DNA from: Undaria pinnatifida
Lineage: Eukaryota; Sar; Phaeophyceae; Laminariales; Alariaceae
Direction: 5' to 3'
DNA: 64,000 nucleotides
NCBI GenBank assembly: GCA_012845835.1
Contig: JABAKD010000024.1
Coordinates: 3,390,061 to 3,454,060 of the forward strand
Shown: piece after piece, positions 52,766 through 63,394 of the stretch
Position numbering within the stretch: position 1 is the first letter of the stretch
Layout: each line of letters opens with the position of its first letter
Made by a program: the position numbers and the translations under genes
Notes under the pieces: generated by a model
Database searches by the model: none
What the model was told of the DNA's origin: nothing
Seen by the model: only the letters and a program-made list of their open reading frames with translations

Positions 52766-54105
52766 ATGGTGACGATTATTACGCCGGTAAGACCAAGGCT
52801 ACCGTAGGAGGGGTGGTCACTAGTAGGGCGCGAGCGCCGCGAGTAGCTACCATATTTAGGTGCAATCGACCAATGCTACGATGGGGGGGTCCCTCTTCGA
52901 GCCATTTTCTTTCAGTGGCCCGGAGTCACTCGCGCGAGTGGCCCCCTGTTCCTTTGCTGTTTCTGCGGCACTAAGGTTGGGTGCTACTTTAATTTCGCGA
53001 CATGAATCCGTAGTCTAGTCTAATGCAATAGTTATCCACGTTAAGCATATAAGCCTAAAGTCTGTTCGTCAGTGAGGTACAGAGTCACTCGTGTTAGTGT
53101 GATACCTCAAATCCATTAGTGAAAAGGGGGGCGTATTAGCATCCCCCCTACCGTAGCCTTGGTCATAACATCTTAAGGTAAGCTATTTTGTTTCCGGTTC
53201 ACGACATTCACCCACCGCCTTGAAATTGTTTCTTCGTGACCAACTTTTTCAAGTCTGTTTTCGAGCGAAATATAGTGTAGAGCCATTCGCGAAACTGCCT
53301 CATGTACTCGGTAAATGAAAACAGGGACATAAAACTAAATATTTGGTACAATTTTATGTGTGATACTACTGTATATATTTATACTATGTGCAAGGTTCCC
53401 TTCGGGATGGGGTTGACTTGATATCCCGGGGGCGTCGCAAGTCGAAAAGAGGAAACACAAGACTTCCAACGGCATTTACAGGTTCGAGCTACAGTACTGT
53501 TTTTACTGCAGCATGCTGCTGTATGCTTCTTATACCTGGTCTTACTGTAGGTCAGACGATGTGTGTTCGACTGTTGCGTTGGACGTGTCAATGTTGTCGC
53601 CATTCGATCTCCTGCTGCTGTGCACCAGCCACACGCACGTACACCGTGACTACTGGCACAAAGGCGAGAGCTTGGAGCGCGGCTGCCGTTGTACCACTGC
53701 TGATGTACTGCCGTACGTGGTACCTGGTAAACTTTAATTGCGGCTGCTAGCTGTTTTTTCCAAAAACATCCATCGCTCTTCTTGATCGTGTTGTGTTCCT
53801 ATGACAGCACACACCCCACCCACACAGAAACCGAAGCGCACACGCATACACACAGGAGCACCGTCCGTGGCTGTCACCAACGAGTGCTGCTGCTGCTGCT
53901 GCTCTGCTGCTGCTGCGCCGAAGCAGACAGCATAGAGGGTAGAACAATTGGACTGGTGTTGTTGAACGGCGGGCGGGGAAGCGGAGCGAATAAAAATATC
54001 CGGAAAGCGGGATATTTTAAAAAAAGTGCATAGCTTACATAAACACCTACCACTATGTAAAGTGCAATCTAATACTTCAGTACCTGGTACTATATTACCT
54101 GTAGC
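52766..54105. other. No gene; CTG-rich stretch
   Basis: 53505-53640 and 53885-53935 have CTGCTG repeats. 120- to 126-codon frames on either strand lack recognisable domains. Confidence 0.45.
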
Positions 54106-54290
54106 CTTGGCCACACGCTAGCGTTTCCCGTTAATATGCGAAACGCTGTCGAACAAGAACGAGGCTCTACCGCTGACTTGTTGACGCCGCGAGGTTGGCG
54201 TTTGGATGTTGCGCCGACCCAAATAATAGCAAGGCTAATTGCTGACGCCAAAAATGCTACTCATGGAATAATTACTGACGTATAGGACGG
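54106..54290. repeat. Detached monomer of the GCTAGCGT satellite
   Basis: CACACGCTAGCGTTTCCCGTTA, then GCTGTCGAACAAGAACGAGG and CTGACTTGTTGACGC, about 1.3 kb from the main array. Confidence 0.7.
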
Positions 54291-54704
54291 GTGGATACAC
54301 CGACGTGCGACCACTGATTTATCCTACAGCAATCGAGAAGAAAAACTGGCTCAAAAGTACTGCTGCTGTTATTCCTAGGAGTTACTCTTACAGGTTTCCC
54401 TTCTCGGATACGACAAATCGGCTACGTACGGGTGCAGAAGTCTGAGGCCGCTTTTCCTATATGATTCCTGAAGCATTTTTTTATACAGAATTTTCTACGG
54501 TTTCTGAAGCCACCCCGCCCTTCCTGTTATTACTGGCTGCTGCTCTATTGCTGTCGCTGTTGCTCTGCTGCTGCTGTGTGCGCTTATAACTCACCCCACT
54601 GCCACTAATACTTCAATTACCGGCTCGTGCACATTCTTGTACTGAAACCGTACTAAACTACCACCACGCACGACGACGGCGGCAGATAAATCAAAAATAC
54701 AAAT

Positions 54705-54985
54705 ATGGCCGGAATGGCTACAGAGAGCTGTCAAAACATGCGCGTGCTGCTTTTTGCTTTTTGCTTTCTGCTTCTGATGCTGCTGAATGCACTTCCGACT
54801 CAGCCTACTGCTATTAAATACTCCGGAGTACTACGTCGTACACTAGCTGTGTTTTCGGATATGCTGTCATCATCCACTCGCAAATATTCCTCATACTGAA
54901 CTCGCATTACAACATGTATGCATTGGCGGCGAAAATACACACGGAAATGGCCACGTGCAGAGCTGTCAAAACAGTAAGATCATCT
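54705..54985 (+). repeat. Short ORF with partial duplication
   Basis: 54705-54899 reads MAGMATESCQNMRVLLFAFC with a hydrophobic run, 64 codons, signal-peptide-like. ATGGCTACAGAGAGCTGTCAAAACATG is echoed at 54948 as ATGGCCACGTGCAGAGCTGTCAAAACAG followed by TAAGA. It may be a first exon and its copy, or chance; no downstream gene was recognised. Confidence 0.35.
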
Positions 54986-55429
54986 ACAGATCAGCCGTTG
55001 CCAGCAGCACAGGCTACCTCATGGCCGCAATGCCAGAGGACTCGCCAGCATCAACGACCACCAGCAGCACGCAGCAACGAAAGTGTACACAGAACGCGTC
55101 CCCCACTCCCCCACCACCACCCCCCTCTACCCGCCCCCTTTCCCACTCAAGCGCCACTAGTTTGCCTACCCGCCAATATCTCGGCGTTTCTTACTGCCAC
55201 GCCGAGAAGCTATCGTCCATGATGAGCTGCACGAAAACAGGGACACCGCGGGGAAAAAACGACGTAAAGAAAAAGCACGCACACGAAACACGCGCAAACG
55301 TGCAAAACACGAAAAAAAAACGAGCAAAAAGGCGCAAAAACGAGGACGGGGGACGGGGACGTTTCGGGGTCAAGGGGAAAAGGCGAATAATGTATGAAAC
55401 CCTATCGGTGGCGGTAGCAACCAGCCAGG

Positions 55430-55643
55430 CTTTTCACGGGTCCAACCCCGACCCGTGGGTCGGGTCAGGAGGCTTTCAAAAACTCGCGGATCGAGTCGGG
55501 TCGGGTCAGAGGAGGTGTTCGAAATTTCATGGGTCGGGTGGTTACGGGTCAGGGGGGGTTTCCAAATCTCACGGATCGGTTCGGGTCACACTGATACGAC
55601 CCGACCCGCGAGAGAAGTGACCCGGCTCGTGAAAAGCCCTGGT
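55430..55643. mobile_element. Foldback MITE, GGGTCGGGTC family, copy 4
   Basis: CCAGGCTTTTCACGGGTCC at the left and GACCCGGCTCGTGAAAAGCC then CTGG at the right form imperfect terminal inverted repeats of about 20 bp. Confidence 0.85.
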
Positions 55644-56394
55644 AACTCGTAGCATAACCCGTTCGGGGGGAACATCAGAGAGGAAGCCACGATCAAGATA
55701 AAAAGACCATTGCCGCATCGGCCACCCCAAGCGATGCGGGCTGCTGAATCAGGGAGCGAAACATGCTACGGCGGTAGAGGTGCACCGTGTGTGTTCTGAG
55801 GCTCCTAACCTCTTGAGGCGCTCTATACTATTGGTAACTCACTCGACAAAACTGATTTTGAATGAAAACGCACACCGATAAACCCACCCATGGCCAACGC
55901 ATACCAGAAAAGAATAACATCGCACAAATAGGAACATGACACGACGATTTTGAGATAAGGACCCTCATTCTACGGTAGCCCCCCCCCCGACTTTTCTTCA
56001 ACGAAATCGCCGGTGTCGAAACCAGCTCCCGGTCGTATCTCCTTAAATACGGTGTCCCCGGACACCCCGACGTCATCGTTCGATAGACCTTCGCTCACAA
56101 GAAAATACATGGAGACTTTTAGAATCCTTCTCCGCGGCGAGCAGCCATGAAACGTTCTGTAAAGAAAATCGCTGGTTTTGGGGAGAGGCTATCGTAGTAA
56201 GAATCAGTACGGAGCCCCATCATTAAAAAAAACATGATAAAAAAAGCGCTACTCTATCGAATAGCACCCGTCGGGCGGGCGGTGTTCTTACCGTACTCAA
56301 ATCCAACGGTTTTTACAACTCAAGCGCAACATTCATACTAATTATGCTGCTGCGCGGTCACACTACGATAGACGTTTCACAAGGCCAACCATGT
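55644..56394. other. Mostly unrecognised
   Basis: 56210-56270 resembles one 80-bp unit of the 43.1-kb array (AGCCCCATCATT, AAAAAAGCGCTAC). Nothing coding. Confidence 0.4.
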
Positions 56395-56582
56395 TCATTT
56401 TTTTTACGGATCGCGACCCGGCCGGCGGGTCGGATCAGGAGGTGTTCGAAATCTCACGGGGTGGGTCGGGCCGGGTCAGAAGATTTTCGAATCTCACGGG
56501 TCCCGTCGGGTCGGGTCGGGTCGGGTCGGGTAGCCCTGAACAGATCCGACCCACGAGAAAATGGACCGTCCGGTGAAAAGCC
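56395..56582. mobile_element. Foldback MITE, GGGTCGGGTC family, copy 5
   Basis: ACGGATCGCGACCCGGCC at the left, CCGTCCGGTGAAAAGCCCTG at the right, with four consecutive GGGTC units near 56508-56530. Confidence 0.8.
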
Positions 56583-56611
56583 CTGATTTTTTCCGGTCCG
56601 ATTTTCTGGGT

Positions 56612-56700
56612 CAACCCCTTCAGAATTGCAGCCACATTTTGGGGGAAAACCACTTAGAATTAGTGTAGGGATGTTTTGCTGTCGTAGTAAAAGGGTTAAG
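56612..56700 (-). mobile_element. TTAA-type MITE, degenerate
   Basis: GCCACATTTTGGGGGAAAACC, ACTTAGAATTAGTGTAGGG and AAAAGGGTTAA follow the family consensus in the reverse orientation. Confidence 0.5.
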
Positions 56701-56884
56701 GTGTGTACTTGAACGGTTCAGAAAAAAAGTACTTGCACCCATTTTCGAGTACCTTAAACGGTCCCCAAAACAGAGTTGCACCCATTTTCGAGTACTCGCG
56801 ACGACTTGCCTTCACGCTCAGCCATGCAAGCCAAGGAGGACAGTATCCAAACAAAAATATATACGTAACAGCCCATGCAGCAAC

Positions 56885-57065
56885 TGTACACAGTATAAAG
56901 CAGCAGCAGCCGTAGCATCAGCCGTAGCATCAGCAGCAGCAACATCAACAGCAAACAGCAGCCGCAGCAGCCGCAGCAGCAGCAGCAGCAGCAAAGACGC
57001 ATCAGCAACAACAACAGCGAGGACTAAACAGCAGCAGCAGCAGCCATCAGCAGCAGCAGAAGAGA
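56885..57065. repeat. Imperfect CAG repeat
   Basis: CAGCAGCAG with CAT, CCG and CAA interruptions. Confidence 0.9.
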
Positions 57066-57274
57066 AACTCACATTCACGCTCCCAGCAATGCCGATCAAG
57101 GGGCACACAATCCAAGGCAGGGAGGGCAAAAGCACTGCCGCTACCACCTCATTCGTCGTCAAAGCCTTATGCCTACAAGGGGGAGGAGCGGAGGCGGCGG
57201 GGTGCGTGCGTGTATGGGGAGGCGTACCCATCGTGGGAGCGGCGGGGTGTGTGTGGGGAGGGAACTATTGTATC

Positions 57275-57735
57275 TTGCACGGTCATAGCCCGTAGGACCA
57301 TAAACCTTCGTCGGGTTTTCACCGACCAGAAAGACATTGCGTGCACCAAGCGCGAAGTGTCGTGAGCTGTTCGGTGAGTTGCATGAACCGGGGGTGTGTG
57401 GGGGGGGGGCAGCGGGGATGGAGGTGGGAGGAGGGTGGAAGCGGGGGGGCGGGGATAGGTGGCGGCGGGGCAGGAGGGGGGGAAGGGGAGTTAGAGGGGA
57501 GGGTGGGAGGGAGAGGGTGGGAGGAACAGGGGAGGGGGAGGGGGGCAAGCAACCAACCTTCAGAAACGAAACAATACTGGTAAACTGGTGCTGGTTGCGC
57601 GACGGCATAAATCTTCTTCCAACCCGTGCTCCCTCCCCTGGGGGGGGGGCGGATGTTGAGGGGTGGTAGTGAGGGGGAAGGAGGGGGAGGCGTGAAGGGG
57701 GCGGGGGGGAGGGAGGGGGGGAGGGCGGAGGGGGG
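57275..57735 (-). mobile_element. Poly(C)-tailed retroposon, second family, fragment; adjoining G-rich DNA
   Basis: 57275-57400 (minus) repeats HLTALRAWC-QC-like sequence and GGTGAAAACCCGACG. 57400-57730 is GGGGAGG-rich with no coding content. Confidence 0.55.
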
Positions 57736-58045
57736 CGTACTCATTTGTTGCTTGCCTTAGTCAGTTGACCATTGACCACGCATCCTTTTCGAGACGGAGC
57801 ACCTCCAACATTTGGGCGCTCATTACGCTTTTTCCATAGATTACATAAAAACTGTTTCCTTATCCTATCCCCTTCCTGTCTCACCGTCTGTCGCCACCAT
57901 CTATCTTGAGTAGCGATCGTTTTCTCGCTACTCTCTAGTCTACCAAACTCTTCCATGTCACATTCGTCGAAATCTATCATTCCTTCCACATCCCGTTCCT
58001 CGTACAATTCATATTTTCTTACTATGTGAGTCCTACTCTCTATTG
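57735..58045 (-). mobile_element. LINE-like 3' end, copy 4 (longest open frame)
   Basis: Open from THIVRKYELYEERDV through DRWWRQTVRQEGDRIRKQFL to NGQLTKASNK*, followed by AACAAATGAGTACG and a C-rich tail. It begins exactly where the poly(C) of the 58050 element ends, as expected for a 5'-truncated insertion beside an older tail. Confidence 0.65.
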
Positions 58046-58400
58046 TGAGGAGGGGGGGGGGGGGTGGGGGGGGTACTCAGTTTGTGCATGGCCGTAGTCG
58101 TATGACCATAGGCCCTCGCATCCCTACAATGCCGGTACGGAGCACGTCGGGTTTTCACCGACCAGGCAGACATTGCTTGCACCAAGCGCGAAGCGCGGTG
58201 AGGTGTTCGGCGATTCGCATGAAGGGTGAACTGCATCCTTCCAAGAACCGCTCGTAAGACGGACTTTGGCACCTTGTGCCTACTTGCTTGATTATGGATG
58301 ACAGCGCCAATGAGTTACGCTTTGTTTCTGGTGTGGCCACTCCAGAGACATCAATGGGTATCATTATGTAACTGCTTTGTGGGTGCCTTACCATATTCAC
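58046..58400 (-). mobile_element. Poly(C)-tailed retroposon, second family
   Basis: A frame ends SPFMRIAEHLTALRAWCKQC then LPGR*, followed by GTGAAAACCCGACGTG, ACGACTACGGCC and ACTGAGTAC plus about 20 C/A. The ORF upstream includes PIDVSGVATPETKRN. Confidence 0.6.
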
Positions 58401-58984
58401 ACTACCAGATGCGATAGTTCCCCTTGTGCGGAGTTAGGGTTCCCCACCCCGCACATTATGACCGAACTCGATAACCATCCTGGTGACCGCCAAAAAAAAA
58501 CAAAAAAAAAAACGGTACCCTGATTGTCTAGCTCAAGCAGTGACTGGCAGGTTACAGCGTCGTTGCCAACCAACGCCAACCCCAATATACATGTAATGTT
58601 TTACAGCGTCGACGCCAACCAATGCCAACTATTTTATATATCAAGGGGGAAGATGGGGGGGGGGGGGAATCGCGATTCAGAACAGCGAAAAACTAAGGCC
58701 GACATGCAGCTTCTCAGTGAACAACTGGTCGCGCTATATCATACTGCTGCGTCCACCCACCTCGACCCCCCCCGCTCCCCCCCCCCCCCGCTCCCAACAC
58801 TGCAACACCCACATTCCGGTGTTGAAGAACGAGAAGAAATACAAAAAAGAGCCGTAGATCATCTGGTAGTGAATCGTCAACCCCACCATGCCAGTGACCT
58901 GAAAAATGAAACACAGAAGTGCATCGAAGGAAAAAAGGGCATCGAAGTTATGCATACATACAGCAGGGGGGCGGGGGAGGGGGA
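58401..58984. other. No gene supported
   Basis: GTTTTACAGCGTCG/GCCAACCAACGCCAAC is duplicated near 58552 and 58600. C-rich and G-rich homopolymers near 58655 and 58768. Confidence 0.45.
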
Positions 58985-59540
58985 GAGGGGGGGGGGGGTT
59001 ACTCAGTTGGTGCATGGCCGTAGTCGTATGACCATAGACCTCGCATCCCTACTATGCCGACACGGAGCACGTCGGGTTGTCACCATCCAGGCAGACAGAG
59101 GGGGGAGAGGGAGGGGGGGAGGGGGGGCGGGGGAGAGAGGGCAAGGGAGGGCGGGGGGGAGATAGGGGGGACGGAGAGAGAGGAAAGAGGGAGGGGGGAG
59201 GGAGAGAGGGGAGAGAGGGAAGGGCTGGGGTGGGTGAAGGCAGCCCTTAGGGGCGGTGGCGGCTGTTGTAGGGAAAGCTTGCCGGGGGGAGGGGGGCGGG
59301 GGGGTGATCGGGGAATCTAAATAAGAGTGAATGGAAGACATGCCTGTACACAGCGGGGGGAGGGGGATACTAAATGGCGGGCGGGCGGGGGGCGGGGGAA
59401 TCGACGGCGACAATGGCGGTTGTAGAAAGGGTTGCGGCGGCGGAGCGGGGCGGGGGGATGACAGGGGGGATATTCATCGCACGGAAGATTTTCGAGGGGG
59501 GAGAGAGGGGGGTCGCGACAACATACTAGAAGAAAAATAT
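58985..59540 (-). mobile_element. Poly(C) retroposon 3' end beside G/A-rich DNA
   Basis: 58985-59095 (minus) is the 3' end of the second family with its C tail. 59095-59530 is GGGGAGAGAGGG-rich purine DNA. Confidence 0.6.
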
Positions 59541-60419
59541 TAACATAACGACAGACATATTTAAAAAGCGGCCGTGAGCAGCAGCAGTAGTGGCGGTATG
59601 ATCCCTTCACCGCTTCGTCGAAAATCACACCAAACACTGACCGATTTCAACCGGACACACACCAACGCCGGACGACAACAAAACAATTCGGTGGGAGTGG
59701 GTTGGGTTAGGTTTGGTTGGGGTGCTGCCCCATAGCTACGACTCCACTATCTGCCGTCTGACATCTGCAGTCGGAGCCACAACCAAACCACCAGGAAACG
59801 AACGCACGATGGACACTCCGTATGGATACCGCCGCTCTGCTGCTACATATGGCTAGTTGTCGTTGTGAACAGAAACGATAAACTTCATGAACTACACCAG
59901 GTACCAGATACCACGGCACGGTTTCCCAATAGCCGTTGTGGTCCAGAGCAGAAAATTCAGAATATATACCGGTATCAGGTACCAGGTATCATGGTACACA
60001 ACTTCGGCTATTTCGGTCTACACCATCCCACAACTAATGGTACCACACATAGAACAGCTACGGCAAAGGCGCGCTCATTTTCCTTGCAAGGGTGGTGACT
60101 CGAGGAGCTCTTTCCCCCACCACCCCAAAAACTGAACTGGACAAAACTGAAGGTGCCACCCAATGCACGACTCCATGGCGCCCTTTCAGAGCCCCCAAAT
60201 CCCTCCCTATACTAACTTCATAGTCGGATGTTGGTCCACACGTTCGTTACTATGTTGGTCCGCATCCATCTTACTCTTACGCGTGTTGATGCCAAAAAAC
60301 GTGCCCCTAAAATTTTGCTGTCCCGAACACTCTTGACCAAGGACCAAGAAAAACCTCCGCCTTATACTCGTACATGTATTCTTTCTTCTTCTTTTTCACA
60401 CACATTTTACTTTCCAGCT
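59541..60419. other. No gene; fragment of TTAA MITE
   Basis: 60180-60224 has CCCTTTCAGAGCCCCCAAAT, then CCCTCCCTATACTAACTTCA. 59890-60000 is rich in ACCAGGTACC-type palindromes. Otherwise unrecognised. Confidence 0.45.
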
Positions 60420-60682
60420 TCTGAACAAGCCGTGGTCACAGGTGTCGTCCCTGCCCCCCGGTTCTTGCCTTCCATTTTTATCGCGCATAGGGTTCAGCAA
60501 TCCCATTGCTCGTCGATTTTCATCGAGTGTTAATAACTCACGCTCTCGCGCTTTCCGCAAGTCAATTGGTGCACAAGAAAAAATCCCCACGAATTTATAC
60601 GAGTATGCACTCAGGGGGATTCGAACTCACGAAACTGACCTGTACCAGGCTCGAGAATAACCTGATACGCCACCCGGGCGAT
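60420..60682 (-). mobile_element. tRNA-derived SINE, copy C
   Basis: Minus-strand copy: head CGCCCGGGTGGCGTATCAGG, B box GAGTTCGAATCCCCC, body AATTGACTTGCGGAAAGCGCG to CCTGTGACCACGGCTTG. Confidence 0.85.
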
Positions 60683-60925
60683 AAACATATTGCTCATCCC
60701 TTCTATTATCTTCTCAGTTTTTATTCTCCTTCTTAGATCCGGGGTCCCTTAAGCAGGCTCTTCTACCCCCTGCCTACTACGGTACGCGCCGTCGTTTTCA
60801 TCGTGAGAAGACTGCAGCACTTTCTTCCCTCGACGACTCGCATCGAATCGCGCCTACTCACGCAGGTAGGCGCTCTCAGCAGTTGATCGCTTCGATTTTT
60901 ATTTTTCGCAAAAAAACTCAAAAGT

Positions 60926-61003
60926 CCGACCCACGTGGGATTCGAACCCCACATCCAACTCTAGTAGCATTCGAGGGTAACCGCCAGACCACCGGGGCGA
61001 CCC
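60926..61003 (-). ncRNA. tRNA-like sequence (second SINE head, probably not a tRNA gene)
   Basis: GGTCGCCCCGGTGGTCTGGCGGTTA resembles an A box; GTGGGGTTCGAATCCCAC contains an exact B box. Standard 5-bp T-stem pairing fails by one register and no 7-bp acceptor stem forms. It shares the first 14 bases with the SINE heads, so a SINE subfamily is likelier than a functional tRNA. Confidence 0.5.
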
Positions 61004-61029
61004 GCTACAATCATGACCAGTTATTGTAC

Positions 61030-61440
61030 GGACACCGCACTAAAGGATACCGCACTAACGCGGGACCTGGTTAGCGCGGTGTCTTGGCAGATCACGACAA
61101 CCGCACTATAATGGGACCCCGCACTATCCAGGGAATGGTGCGCTACAGAAGTACTCTGTTAGACGAGCAAGGCCGTGGCAAGCGATTATCACTGCACTAA
61201 ACTGGGCCACCGCACTAAAGGGTACCGCTCTACCGTGGGACCTTGTTAGTGCGGTGCCTTGCCAGACGACGACAACCGCACTATAGTGGGACCCCGCACT
61301 ATCCCGGGATGGTGCGGCACAGTTTATACTACTCTGCAGGACAAGCAAGATCATGACAAGCAATCATCACCGCATTAAACCAGGCCACCGCCATGAAGGC
61401 TACCGCACTACGGCGGGACCATGACTGACCGCATGGCGGT
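61030..61440. repeat. ~176-bp tandem repeat, CCGCACTA-rich
   Basis: 2.3 units starting near 61033, 61208 and 61386, each with ACCGCACTAAAGG, CGACAACCGCACTAT, GGGACCCCGCACTATCC and AAGCGATTATCACTGCA. Confidence 0.85.
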
Positions 61441-62085
61441 AAAAAAATTACCGTCGTAGGTGGTAGCCAAGAGATTCCAACCACCGTAAAAACGCAGAAA
61501 AGAACAACCAAGGATCCTCCGCCCAGCACAATTGCAAACGGTTCTTAAACAACCAAGGCATACGCAGCAAAGAGAAACCAACGGCCTCCCGCCCTATGCT
61601 TGGGCAAGAAGTACAACCACAACTGGTTATGAAGCCGTTTCAATCACCCACCCACATAAAAGAGCTACCCTCCGCCGTACACAGCTAAAGCGGTTACAGC
61701 AGTAACAGACCTAATATTGTATAAGGCGGAGCTGCTAGAATTTTATGTGCAACGCTTGAGCCAAGACCAAAGAGCAACCAGGGGCCGAGGAACGAAGGGG
61801 CCCCGGCGCTATACAGGAATAGCCGGCTATTTATACCGTCTCAACCACCGCACACACAGCACAGGGCAAACAAAATACATAGGGTCATCCGCTTTACACA
61901 ACCATACCCGGTGATTATACGGTCTCAACCACCGCACACAGATAAAAGCAACCAAGGACCAAGGAGCGCCCGACCTATACAGCCGAAAGCGGCTATTGTA
62001 GAGCATCAACCACGAAACACAGCAAAACACAACCAAGGGCCAAACCATATCTGCCCCGTACAAGCGCAAGCGATTATTATTCTAT
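61440..62085. repeat. ~80-95-bp tandem repeat, CAACCACCGCACACA
   Basis: Units marked by TCTCAACCACCGCACACAG, CAACCAAGGACC and CGGTTATTATAC variants (near 61848, 61925, 62005). The family continues at 62580-62840. Confidence 0.8.
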
Positions 62086-62096
62086 AAAATTATTCT

Positions 62097-62320
62097 AACA
62101 ACGTCAGCAGTGAGTGCGACAAATTTAGGGTCGATATTTTTTTTCGAAAGCTGCGTAATGCACCGGTCGCCCGCTTATAGTATTTTTTCATGAGTCAAAA
62201 CCTAGTTAATATCAATAATGGACGTTAACGCCTTCACTGCTGGAAACCCTTCTTGGGGACAATTTTACTTGAAGTTAGTATAGGGAGGGATTTGGGGGCT
62301 CTAAAGAGGTTAAGCCTGCA
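62097..62320. repeat. GATACT element and inverted TTAA MITE
   Basis: 62097-62185: ACGTCAGCAGTGAGTGCGAC, GGTCGATA, AAAGCTGCGTAATGCACCGG. 62222-62315 (minus orientation): TTAACGCCTTCACTGCTGG to GGGGGCTCTAAAGAGGTTAA, a complete TTAA MITE. Confidence 0.75.
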
Positions 62321-62579
62321 ATGGACCATGATGAAGACATTAACGTGTTAGGTGTCGTGGCAATTGTCATCCATTGCAGTAAGAGATAGATAACTGCCAT
62401 ACTAACGTTGATGTATATATATCGCCATTCTCATCTTTAAATCGAACAAAAAACAAGGCATCCTTTATTATTAGCGCAATTAATATAGGTATTACGATGG
62501 CGTGGCATGTATACCATTTGCTGTAACATTGTCGTACGGCCTCGACCTGTGGCCCATGACGGAAGGGAAAAAAACACAT
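62321..62579. other. No feature recognised
   Basis: AT-rich DNA between the TTAA MITE and the next CAACCACC block. Confidence 0.4.
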
Positions 62580-62840
62580 ACTAGCCCATAAGCCTCAACC
62601 ACCACACACAGCAAAGAGCAACCAAGAACCCTCTGCTTCTACAACCACGAGCGGTTGTTATACCGTCTCAACCACCGCACACAGGAAAGAGAAACCAAGG
62701 ACCCTCGGTCCCATACCTGGTGCAAGGAATAAACGGTTGTCATACGTCCCGGTTCTTATACGGTCCCAACCTCCACACACGGCAGATATAGCAACCAAGG
62801 ACCAAGGATCCTCCACCCCCCACACAACCAATACCTTTTT
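62580..62840. repeat. CAACCACCGCACACA tandem repeat, second block
   Basis: Three further units (near 62587, 62667, 62764) of the 61.4-62.1 kb family. Confidence 0.8.
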
Positions 62841-63394
62841 TGTCACCGTCTCCTCCACGACACACACACCAATGAACAAGCAAGGTACACAGAAACATGT
62901 GTGCACCCTTGGGTGGAGCATATAAGCCATGCACCCCTGATCAACGTATAAAAACAAGCAATACCGATGGATCTGACACAGGGATGTACGTTACCGGGTA
63001 TCGGCAGTTTATTTTATTTTTTTATGCGGTAGTATGAAGTTCCAGGTATTAAATTTCCCGTTTTAAAATAATGCCTCCACATCATCTATTGGAACGCCCC
63101 GAGTATCTTTTTATTTTAGCGCTTGCAGCATCCTCCGGTCAGCAAAGCACCAGTAACGGCAGTGTATCGGTAGCGGAGTGCGGTGATGGCCTTTCTGGCC
63201 GAAACAGGTAATTACCGGCAATACTTGACGATGGGAAACGGAAGCAGTAACGCCCATCCCCGATCAGACACAGAAAGGAGACCCGGGCAACCAAAAACAT
63301 GGCTCTACAGCCCCCCAAAAGGACACCCTCGCCTAGGCCAAGGCACAGCGCCCCTAAAATATACAGCAGCACAACCCCTCCCTCCTTCCCCGTG
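62841..63394. other. No feature recognised
   Basis: Mixed DNA; no frame with recognisable protein. 63140-63390 may belong to the upstream part of the following retroelement copy, but I cannot show it. Confidence 0.35.

Noticed and set aside
53388-53750. 120-codon plus frame
   Set aside because: CTG-rich translation with Cys runs; overlapping frames are equally open and no homology is apparent.
60926-61003. Functional tRNA gene
   Set aside because: The B box is perfect, but the T stem pairs one register off and no acceptor stem forms; the 5' end matches SINE heads.
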